Of a stretch of 64,000 nt of DNA, positions 57,384 to 64,000 are shown piece after piece. A program made the position numbers and the translations under genes. The notes below the pieces were generated by a model. It did no database searches and was not told where the DNA came from. It worked only from the letters and a program-made list of their open reading frames with translations. Source of the DNA: JAXMHB01 sp046346965. GTDB lineage: Bacteria > Pseudomonadota > Gammaproteobacteria > Xanthomonadales > SZUA-5. The first letter of the stretch is position 1. Each line of letters opens with the position of its first letter. The stretch spans positions 95,006 to 159,005 of the forward strand of contig JAXMHB010000010.1 of assembly GCA_046346965.1 (NCBI GenBank). The letters are read 5' to 3'.

Positions 57384-58595
57384 TCAACCGGCGCGCCGCA
57401 TTCGGGCGTCGCCCATCAGGATGCGCCACATGCGGCCGAAGCGACGGAACACCGATTCCTCGATATAGGGCACGCCATGGCGGGCGCAAATGGCGCGTAG
57501 CTGCGGCGCCGCCTGACGGTATTTGAGCATCGGCAGATCGGGCCAGACGTGGTGTTCGATCTGGTAATTGAGATAACCCTGCAGAAAATCCTTCCAGTCG
57601 CTGCCACCCGGATAATTGACCGAGCCGATTACCTGCCGCAGGTAATACTCCTCCTTGCTGTGGAAGCGACCGTCGAAGCGCCAGACGTCCTCGCCGGCGT
57701 GGTTGGGCACGATGATCACGAAGGCCCAGAGGTTGGCGATGATCTCCGCAGCCAGCGTGTTGATCAGCACCGCCATCCAGGCCTCGGTCCCGAGCGGCAG
57801 GAACAGCGCCGGCAGCAGGCCGAAGCGCAGCATGCCGTAGGGCAATACACAGCGCAGGTAGTAATCCAGTGCGCGTCGACTGATCGGCAGCAGCAGGCGC
57901 TCGCCGGGATACAGCAGGCGCCACACGCGGCCCGGCGTCGGCGCCTGCGGCTCGTGCTCGCGCAGCTGCTTCTGCTGCAGTGCCCACAGCGTGTTCGGCG
58001 CGTAATAGCTGAGTTTCCAGGTGGCCATCAGCAGGATGGCGAGCAGCCACTTGAGCGGCCGCGGCATGCGCTGCAGGCGCAGCAGCCACGCATTGTGTTC
58101 CACCAGATCCGGATCGTCGATCTCGCCGGTGTGGAAATGGTGCAACTGGTTGTGCTCGTGCACCCAGGCGGCCGGATGCATCCAATCCAACCAGTCCAGC
58201 CAGCGCCGCCAGCCGCGCGCGTAGTACTCGCTGTGATAGTGCGCGGGCACGCCCGGCACGCGGTCGTAGCCTTTGTGCATCACGTGGTGCGTGACCATGG
58301 TCCAGCGCGCCACATTGCCCATGGCCAGCAGCAACATCGCCAGCGGATTCACCAGCAGCCAGGCGCAGGCATAGCCCGCCAGCGTGCACAGGCGTCCCCA
58401 CAGCGCCATCTTGCGCAGGTGCGCCAGATCGGCGGGTCCGAGTTCAGCATTCAAGGACTTGCGCAGCGCGACGATGTCAGCGCCAAAGGCCTGCAGATCG
58501 ATCCTCGGCAGCGGCGTCGGCGCTGCCGGCGCTTCCAGCCGCCAGGGTTGGGCGTCCAGCGTGTCAGTCGCGCCGGGCAATGCACTACTCGCCAT
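57384..58595 (-). CDS. Fatty acid desaturase (membrane di-iron)
   Basis: A 403-residue membrane desaturase with three His boxes: HHVMH (103-107), HEHNQLHHFH (146-155) and QIEHHVWP (around His348-349), plus predicted membrane segments between them. This matches the FA_desaturase superfamily of acyl-lipid or acyl-CoA desaturases that use a di-iron site, O2 and an external electron donor. No ferredoxin or cytochrome b5 domain is fused. The position of the double bond made is unknown. The ATG at 58595 is preferred over a start at 58649; no strong ribosome-binding site was seen for either. Confidence 0.9.
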   Translation of the reverse strand: MASSALPGATDTLDAQPWRLEAPAAPTPLPRIDLQAFGADIVALRKSLNAELGPADLAHLRKMALWGRLCTLAGYACAWLLVNPLAMLLLAMGNVARWTMVTHHVMHKGYDRVPGVPAHYHSEYYARGWRRWLDWLDWMHPAAWVHEHNQLHHFHTGEIDDPDLVEHNAWLLRLQRMPRPLKWLLAILLMATWKLSYYAPNTLWALQQKQLREHEPQAPTPGRVWRLLYPGERLLLPISRRALDYYLRCVLPYGMLRFGLLPALFLPLGTEAWMAVLINTLAAEIIANLWAFVIIVPNHAGEDVWRFDGRFHSKEEYYLRQVIGSVNYPGGSDWKDFLQGYLNYQIEHHVWPDLPMLKYRQAAPQLRAICARHGVPYIEESVFRRFGRMWRILMGDARMRRAG

Positions 58596-58667
58596 AGGGT
58601 CCGCCGTGTCAGGATGCGCCCATTGTAGGGCGCGACCGGCCGTCGCCACCGGCGCCTCTGTACCGCT

Positions 58668-59150
58668 ATGTCAACGCCTGCCTGCCTCAGCCCGATGCCG
58701 CCCAGCACGACCGAGCTTGAACTGATCGCCCTGCGCGAGGACGGCTGTCCTGCGCGACCGCTGGCCTTGAAGGCCGCGATGCAGGCGAACTGCGCGCAAA
58801 CGGCCGCCTATCTGCAGCAAGTCGGCTACCAGCCGCCCTGGATAGGCTATCTCGCCGTCGCCGACGGCATCGCCGTGGGCGGCGGCGCCTTCGTCGGTCC
58901 TGCGCGCGGTGGCGAGGTCGAGATCGCCTACTACACGCTGCCCGAGCACGAGGGTCGCGGCCATGCCAGCGCCACGGCCGCCGGCTTGATCGGCTTGGCG
59001 CGTGCGCACGACCCAAAAGTTCAGCTGATCGCCCACACGCTGCGCGAGCGCAACACTTCGGTGCGCATCCTGCAGCGACTGGGCTTTGTACTGAACGGCG
59101 AAGCCGAGGACCCGGACGCCGGGCGCGTGTGGCGCTGGCGCCTCGGGTAG
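58668..59150 (+). CDS. GNAT-family N-acetyltransferase
   Basis: A 160-residue GNAT protein. The acetyl-CoA pyrophosphate loop is PEHEGRGHASATAAGLIG, preceded by strand VEIAYYTL, and the later strand LIAHTLRERNTSVRILQRLGFVLNGE has the typical N-x-x-S and LGF pattern. The substrate is unknown. Starts at 58668 and 58695 are both possible. It is divergent from the desaturase gene and convergent with the truncated propeller gene, whose stop is only 8 bp away. Confidence 0.85.
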   Translation: MSTPACLSPMPPSTTELELIALREDGCPARPLALKAAMQANCAQTAAYLQQVGYQPPWIGYLAVADGIAVGGGAFVGPARGGEVEIAYYTLPEHEGRGHASATAAGLIGLARAHDPKVQLIAHTLRERNTSVRILQRLGFVLNGEAEDPDAGRVWRWRLG

Positions 59151-59157
59151 GCCGTCG

Positions 59158-59763
59158 TCAGCGGACTCGATGGGCTCCGCAACTCAGTCGCGCGAGCGCC
59201 ACGGCTGGGATCTCGCGCCCGTGCACAGGCCGGAATAGCCCCAGCGTCGCGTAGCGCACGCCACCGGCGCCGCCGGATACCCAGAGGTCAAGGCCGTTGG
59301 TGCTGGCGGCACTGCGCGGATTGTTGGCGCTGGCGTAGTCGGTGAGCGCCGTGCTGGTGTCAATGGCACCGGATCCATCGACGCGCGCAACCACGCGCGG
59401 TACCGCCGTTCCTGCGGTCCCGGAGAGACTGGACGATGCCGGCAAGTTGCTGCTGTAGCAGGGAATCAGCAGAAAACGGCCATCGGCACTGCGCGAGAGC
59501 ATGCCCTCGCTGGTGGCGGTGCCGCTGGCGACACAGGCGTACGCCGGGGGCGCGCCCACGCTGCTCGGGAGTGCGATGGACTGCACCAAGGTACCTGCAG
59601 GCGTGTACTCGTCGATGAACACCGGATTGCCGGTATTGACCAGCGAACTGGCGCCGGTACCCACGCGATACACCGCGAGATTGCCCGGGGTAAACGGCGC
59701 CGCCGACGCGCCCATCGGCCCCAACAACGCCCAAAGGCACGCACCCTTCCACACCATTCGCAT
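59158..59763 (-). CDS. Truncated secreted beta-propeller-like protein (probable gene remnant)
   Basis: A 201-residue frame with a signal peptide (ALLGPMGASAA) followed by FTPGNLAVYRVGTG, VFIDEYTPAG and ALTDYASANNPRSAAST. These are the first blades of a family of secreted proteins that usually extends several hundred residues further. The similarity stops at GGVRYATLGL; the last 28 residues look out of frame, rich in Arg and Ala. The frame ends 8 bp from the converging acetyltransferase gene, leaving no room for the missing part. It is therefore probably a deletion remnant. The family role is unknown. Confidence 0.6.
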   Translation of the reverse strand: MRMVWKGACLWALLGPMGASAAPFTPGNLAVYRVGTGASSLVNTGNPVFIDEYTPAGTLVQSIALPSSVGAPPAYACVASGTATSEGMLSRSADGRFLLIPCYSSNLPASSSLSGTAGTAVPRVVARVDGSGAIDTSTALTDYASANNPRSAASTNGLDLWVSGGAGGVRYATLGLFRPVHGREIPAVALARLSCGAHRVR

Positions 59764-59784
59764 GATCTACTGCCCGGTCAAAAA

Positions 59785-60279
59785 TCAGCCCGGCAGCCTA
59801 GTGGGCGCAGATGACGGCCTGTTTGCAGCCTGGCCCCACGCCCGCAGCAGGCGGCTGAGTTCTGCCTCGGCCTGGGTGCCATCGTGGCCTTCCCACAGAT
59901 CCAGATCGCCATCGCCGGCGATGCTCAAGCGCACGCGAAAGTAGGGATCGCCATCGCTGTCGGTGTCGCGAATCACCTGCGCGTGCACCGGCACCTGCGC
60001 ACCTATCTGGCGTTCTTCCACACGCAGCAGCCAGCGTCGGCGGATCCACAGGCGCCGGCGGCTGCCGGCGCGCACAAAGATCAGGGGTTTGGCGAACAAG
60101 TGGCGCGTCAGCGGGACGCCGGCCAGCCAGAACATCGCCAGCACCACCACACTCAGGGTGGGTTGCGCCGCCGGCGGTCCATCGCGAACCATCAGCCAGC
60201 TGAATGCGCACAGCATGGCCATCCACAGGGCCATGAACACCCACAGGGCCAGTGCACTGCGATTGTGGAATTCCTGCAT
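59785..60279 (-). CDS. Small membrane protein of unknown function
   Basis: A 164-residue protein with two predicted N-terminal transmembrane helices (ALWVFMALWMAMLCAFSWLM and LSVVVLAMFWLAGVPL). A cytoplasmic, Arg-rich and then beta-rich region follows (RRRLWIRRRWLLRVEERQIG...DSDGDPYFRVRLSIAGDGDLDL). No family is recognised; a related pattern occurs in uncharacterised proteobacterial membrane proteins. The ATG at 60279 gives MQEFHNRSAL; the frame runs to 60354. It lies 96 bp after the CHAT-protein gene on the same strand. Confidence 0.75.
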   Translation of the reverse strand: MQEFHNRSALALWVFMALWMAMLCAFSWLMVRDGPPAAQPTLSVVVLAMFWLAGVPLTRHLFAKPLIFVRAGSRRRLWIRRRWLLRVEERQIGAQVPVHAQVIRDTDSDGDPYFRVRLSIAGDGDLDLWEGHDGTQAEAELSRLLRAWGQAANRPSSAPTRLPG

Positions 60280-60375
60280 GCGTGCAGTGTCCCACCCCAA
60301 GGTGACGGCACCAAGTACGTGGCGGACCGCGGAGCCGCAGGCAGCAGTCCTCAATCGCTCGGGGCGCGACGCCGG

Positions 60376-63300
60376 TCAGCGGTTCAAGCCATAGACCTGA
60401 AACGCCGCCCAGTCGTAGGGATGAACGCCGCCCGAGCGCGGCTGCAGGCCGCCGACGCCGCGCACCAGAGCCCTCGCCTCCTCGGAGTCGGATGCTTGCA
60501 TCGCCAGCATCGCGCTTCGCAGTGCCTGCGCCGGCGTCTGCGCCGATTTCAGCAGTTCGCGATGGAAAGCCTCCATCAAGCGGCGCGTAGGCCGGTCGCC
60601 GACCGGCCACAGGCTGGCGACCACGGCGTCGGCGCCGATCAGTTGGAAGCTGCGCGCAAAGCCCTGCAGGCCCTCGCCCAGCGTCTCGGCGCCACGCGCG
60701 GTGGCGCAGGCCGACAGCACCACCACACGCGCGTGCACCTGCAGCGGGCTGCCGAGCAATTCCCACAGCTGCAGCGCGCCGTCGCCCGCGCTGCCCGGCT
60801 GGCTGGCGTCGGGCGCCAGTACCAGCGCGGATTCCAGTGGGCGCTCGGTGCTGACCAGGGCGTGCACGGCAAAGTGGGCGAGCGCCGTCTGCGCCAGCGT
60901 GTGCAGCACGCGTGGCTCGGTCGCGCGCGCACCGCGCAGCAGCGTGCTGGCGCCCGGGTGCAGGCGTGCCACCGTGCGCGCCTCGGCGTCGGCGTCCGGC
61001 AATGCAGGCAGCTCGGCGGTGCCGCGCCAGGCCGGCGCCGTTACTGCGCCGCCGGTGCCTACGCCGACGACCAGTGCGCCAACGGCCGGGCCTTGCGCGC
61101 GCTGCTGCAGCGCCCCCAAAACGGATCCGGACTCAACCACACTGAGCGCTACCTGTTCGATCAGATACTGCTGGCGTTGCGGATCGCGCAGCAGCGCGAA
61201 TGGCAGCTCGTGCAAAGGACCTTCGGGCGCGACCAGCAACAGCCGGGTCTGGTCATCCCACCAATCCGCGGCCGGTCCCAGCAGATCCGCATACAGCGCC
61301 TCCGCCTGTTGCTGCAGCGCCGGCAACTCGCGCAGATCGCGCCGCGCCAGCGTGGCGCGCAGCTGCTGCACGCGCTCGGCCAGCGCTGCACGGCCAATGG
61401 CAAGGCGCGCGCTGCGCAGATGCTGACGATCGAGCGCAAACAGCAGGCTGTGGTCCTCACGCAGGCTGTACATCAGCAGCAAGGCCCCGTCGGGCAGCGT
61501 CCGCTGCACTTCGCGCAGGCTGAGTGCGCTGGGATCGAGCAACTGCGTCCACACCGGATCCTGATCCGCGGCTGCCTGCGGATGCAGCTGATCGACCAAT
61601 TCTGCGACTTGCGTTCGTAGCGCCGTGCTGCGCCCGCTCTGCAGCGCGGGTTCCGCCAGGCTGCCGATCAGCGTCGCCAGCCGCTTGCGCAGACCCAGCC
61701 ACTGATCGAGGGCTTGTGCCGCGACGCCTTCCGGCTGGCGCTGCTCCAGCGCATACAGAAAAGCTCGGGCGCGCGAGCGCTCGAGCACTCGCCAGGCCGC
61801 CTCGCTGTCGCCTTGCTCGTACTCAGCGTCCAGGCAACGCTGATAAATCTGCACGAACTGGCTGCGGAACTGCGCCAGCGCCAGACTGTCGCCACCGACG
61901 CGCGCACTGCTGAGATCGAGCACATCGGCGGCCTTGCACCAGGCGCTGCGCGCCGCATCGGGATGCGCGAGCGCCTGTTCGGTCTCGCCGAGGGCAAACC
62001 AGGCTTGCGCCAGCTGCGGCTGATAGGGCGCGTACTGGCTGCGCGTATCGATGACCGACTGCAGCCACTCGCGGGCGCGAGCGTACTGCCCCAGCCGACG
62101 CGCCGCTTCGGCGCGGGCGTAGAGCAGATCGGCCTGCTGTGCCAGGCTGGGGCTTTGCGGACCGGCCGCCACCGCCGCGAGCAGTTCCGCCGCACGCTCG
62201 GGATGGCCGCGCGCCAGCTCCAGCCAGGCGCGCTCGCTCTGCGCGACCCAGCGGCAACCGCAATCGGGCGGCTGCTGCGCGTTGATTTGGTCGGCCGCAT
62301 CGAGCGCGGCGCTGGCGTCATCAAAGCGCGCGGCGCGCGTCAGCACCACCGCCAGCTGGGTCCAACCCTGGCTGGTCGCCACGCCCTTGGGATTGGTGGC
62401 GATCGCCACCTCCAGACCGCGCCGGATCTCACGTTCGGCCGCCGCCAGATCGCCGACCTCGGTTTCCAGCCGCCCGAGGTCGAACTGCAGGAAGGCATAG
62501 CCCATCACGTGCTGGCCCATGGCATCGAGCAGCGCGCGCGCCTGCAGGTACTCGGCGCGCGCGGCGGCGTAGTCACCCAGATCCAGGTGCACATGCGCCA
62601 GCTGCACGCGCGGGTTGTACTCGGCCAGCGTGCCGGGCTGCAGTCGCTGCGCCAACGTCAGCGCCTCGCTCAGACTGCTGCGCGCGGCGGCGGTCTGGCC
62701 GTAGGCTTGCTGCAGCAGTCCGGTGCGCTGCAAGGCCGTCACCAGATTGCGTGGGTTGCCGCGGGGCGAGCGCGCTACCGCGAGCATCTGCGCATGCGTC
62801 GCCAGGGCCTCATCCAGGCGATCGAGCACCAGTTCGGCGTAGCCCAGCGTATTGAGGGCACCGAAGCGATCATGCGCCGGCACGTCCGGTATCTGCGCCA
62901 CCAGCGCCAGCGCCTCCTGGCTCAGACGGATGGCGTGCTCGGGCTGATCGGCCAGCGTGGCGACAGTGGCCTGTCCGACCAGCGCCCGGACGCGCACCAG
63001 ACAGTCGCTGCAGCGCGCATCCTCAGCCAGGGCCGACTGGATACGCGACCACTGGGCGCCTGCCGCCTGCGGAGCGGCCAGCGCCTCGGCTTGCCAGCGC
63101 ATGCGCATGACGTCGACGGCGCTGGCACTGGTCGGCGCCAACCGCGCATAGGCGGCGTCAGCCAATGACAGCTCCGTCTGCGACTCGGCCTGGGCACCGC
63201 CGCGATAGGACAAGGCCCAGCCCAGGCGCGCGTGCGCCAGCGCCTGCATGGGCGTTTCCGCGGCCGCCCCGAGCAGCGGCTGCAGACGCGCGATCGCCTC

Positions 63301-63807
63301 CGGCAGACGTGTCTGCCGCACCAGGGCATCGGCCTCCACCAGCGCGCGGGCCAGCTGCTGCGGTGCCGGCGCCGTCGTGTCTGCCGCGGGCAAGGCGTCC
63401 AATCGCGCCGCCAGCTGGTCCAGCTGCTCGCCGTATAGCGCCTGCAGCAAAGCCACCAGCGCCGCATCTTCGGCCCGGGCCGCGGCGTCGAGATCGTCCG
63501 CGGCAGATGCCACCAGCACGCGCTGGCGACCGTCCTCCAGGCTCAGCGTCAGCCGCTGATCGCCACGGGCGACCTCCAGCGTCGCCGCGCCGTGCGGCAG
63601 TTCGTCGAACTCAAAGGTCAGCCAATCGAGCAGACGCACGGGGCGCAGCTGGGTGCCCTCAAAGGTCCGGATACCGAGGATGCGATCACCTACTGCCAGC
63701 GGCGCCGCGCCGGTGGCGGCCATGCGTTCGACCTGCAGCACCTCGACCTGCGCCGGTGCCGCGAGACTGACACCGAACAGGGCTAGCGCCAAAGCCACTC
63801 GGAACAT
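60376..63807 (-). CDS. Exported TPR-CHAT (caspase-like) protein
   Basis: An 1143-residue protein with a signal peptide (VALALALFGVSLAAPAQ). A small PDZ-like or beta segment (about 20-95, PLAVGDRILGIRT) precedes about 700 residues of TPR-type helical repeats. A C-terminal CHAT domain (about 860-1143) has His982 in HFAVHAL and Cys1034 in VVLSACATARG, the catalytic dyad of the caspase-HetF-TPR family. Both residues are intact. GGGGGAG precedes the ATG by 6 nt, fixing the start. CHAT proteins are cysteine peptidases, often involved in signalling or cell death; an exported one could act in the periplasm. No CRISPR genes are nearby. Confidence 0.9.
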   Translation of the reverse strand: MFRVALALALFGVSLAAPAQVEVLQVERMAATGAAPLAVGDRILGIRTFEGTQLRPVRLLDWLTFEFDELPHGAATLEVARGDQRLTLSLEDGRQRVLVASAADDLDAAARAEDAALVALLQALYGEQLDQLAARLDALPAADTTAPAPQQLARALVEADALVRQTRLPEAIARLQPLLGAAAETPMQALAHARLGWALSYRGGAQAESQTELSLADAAYARLAPTSASAVDVMRMRWQAEALAAPQAAGAQWSRIQSALAEDARCSDCLVRVRALVGQATVATLADQPEHAIRLSQEALALVAQIPDVPAHDRFGALNTLGYAELVLDRLDEALATHAQMLAVARSPRGNPRNLVTALQRTGLLQQAYGQTAAARSSLSEALTLAQRLQPGTLAEYNPRVQLAHVHLDLGDYAAARAEYLQARALLDAMGQHVMGYAFLQFDLGRLETEVGDLAAAEREIRRGLEVAIATNPKGVATSQGWTQLAVVLTRAARFDDASAALDAADQINAQQPPDCGCRWVAQSERAWLELARGHPERAAELLAAVAAGPQSPSLAQQADLLYARAEAARRLGQYARAREWLQSVIDTRSQYAPYQPQLAQAWFALGETEQALAHPDAARSAWCKAADVLDLSSARVGGDSLALAQFRSQFVQIYQRCLDAEYEQGDSEAAWRVLERSRARAFLYALEQRQPEGVAAQALDQWLGLRKRLATLIGSLAEPALQSGRSTALRTQVAELVDQLHPQAAADQDPVWTQLLDPSALSLREVQRTLPDGALLLMYSLREDHSLLFALDRQHLRSARLAIGRAALAERVQQLRATLARRDLRELPALQQQAEALYADLLGPAADWWDDQTRLLLVAPEGPLHELPFALLRDPQRQQYLIEQVALSVVESGSVLGALQQRAQGPAVGALVVGVGTGGAVTAPAWRGTAELPALPDADAEARTVARLHPGASTLLRGARATEPRVLHTLAQTALAHFAVHALVSTERPLESALVLAPDASQPGSAGDGALQLWELLGSPLQVHARVVVLSACATARGAETLGEGLQGFARSFQLIGADAVVASLWPVGDRPTRRLMEAFHRELLKSAQTPAQALRSAMLAMQASDSEEARALVRGVGGLQPRSGGVHPYDWAAFQVYGLNR

Positions 63808-63870
63808 GCTGATCTCCCCCCACCAGACTGCAATCACAAACGCCAGATTGCGCGCGGTCGCACGCGGCAC

Positions 63871-64000
63871 TCAGCCGTAACGACTCCAGAGCTGCTCGAA
63901 GTGCGCAGCGAACTGACGCAGCTGCTCCGGATCGTTGGTCACCACCAGATTCTCATCATTCGACTGGGTGGCGCTGCGCGTCCAATTGAAGCTGCCGTTG
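63871..64000 (-). CDS. Phospholipase D-family protein, C-terminal end (start outside window)
   Basis: Only the last 42 codons are visible, entering from the right edge. The visible end NGSFNWTRSATQSNDENLVV followed by a T-N-D-P-E segment and FEQLWSRYG is the typical second HKD-domain tail of PLD-type nucleases and phospholipases (NxSxNWTxxAxxxNxE). The HKD catalytic motif itself would lie just upstream and is not in view. It is transcribed toward the CHAT gene with a 63-bp gap, so the two could be cotranscribed. Confidence 0.8.
   Translation of the reverse strand, partial: NGSFNWTRSATQSNDENLVVTNDPEQLRQFAAHFEQLWSRYG

Noticed and set aside
60376..63807. Part of a type III-E CRISPR (TPR-CHAT) effector
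   Set aside because: The protein carries a signal peptide, and no gRAMP, cas genes or repeat array occur nearby.

Overview
The window is GC-rich, densely coding bacterial chromosome. The pspABC operon with a sigma-54-type promoter, ccoHIS cytochrome-oxidase maturation genes behind an FNR/ANR-type box, recJ, prfC and many secreted or lipoprotein enzymes suggest a gammaproteobacterium, probably of the Xanthomonadales/Lysobacterales (for example a Rhodanobacteraceae-like lineage). That placement is inference from gene content and style; there is no rRNA or other marker here to settle it. I found no tRNA, rRNA, CRISPR array or prophage.

Layout. 1-2.4 kb: end of a RatA/COQ10-type lipid-binding protein, an M61-like metallopeptidase and a GFA-family protein. 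2.4-3.95 kb: pspABC on the minus strand. 4.4-6.7 kb: periplasmic FKBP-type isomerase, a small DUF2892 membrane protein and an MFS permease. 6.9-8.2 kb: an intact IS481-family element. 8.3-12.3 kb: minus-strand ccoH-ccoI-ccoS-SafE/TauE-like cluster for building cbb3 oxidase. 12.3-23 kb: housekeeping and hypothetical genes (aminotransferase, YbjN, DUF4239, methyltransferase, hydrolases, TetR, SPFH, Arc-like, VOC, PstS-OmpA fusion). 23.3-29.1 kb: a large sortilin/BNR propeller protein, a membrane Ser/Thr kinase and an FHA-GGDEF protein. 29.1-35 kb: PQQ-type sugar dehydrogenase lipoprotein and two FAD oxidoreductases separated by an IS110-family element. 35.2-41.7 kb: recJ, PPK2, a CPA2 antiporter and a GH13 lipoprotein. 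41.7-55 kb: a two-component system and two giant gingipain-like (C25) secreted proteins, all on the minus strand. 55.4-64 kb: prfC, a fatty acid desaturase, an acetyltransferase, a truncated propeller gene, a secreted TPR-CHAT protease-like protein and the end of a phospholipase D-type protein.

Repeats are the most unusual aspect. Many intergenic gaps carry copies of a dispersed element of about 100-140 bp with a G-run core (G4-C-G5-TCA-G5-C-G5) likely able to form a G-quadruplex. Both insertion sequences sit inside copies of it. There are also two arrays of a GGGACTC heptamer, a GTGCCCTCGT-type array, a second dispersed family and a small inverted-repeat element beginning GGCGTCATTGCGA.

The best finding is in the IS110 element. 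The non-coding leader before its transposase folds into a 5' stem followed by two larger stem-loops. The first loop carries segments matching both sides of the actual insertion site, and the second carries segments matching both ends of the IS, in the order known for IS110 bridge RNAs. The sequence therefore appears to contain an RNA-guided transposon whose guide targets the host's own dispersed repeat, with the inserted product visible in place.
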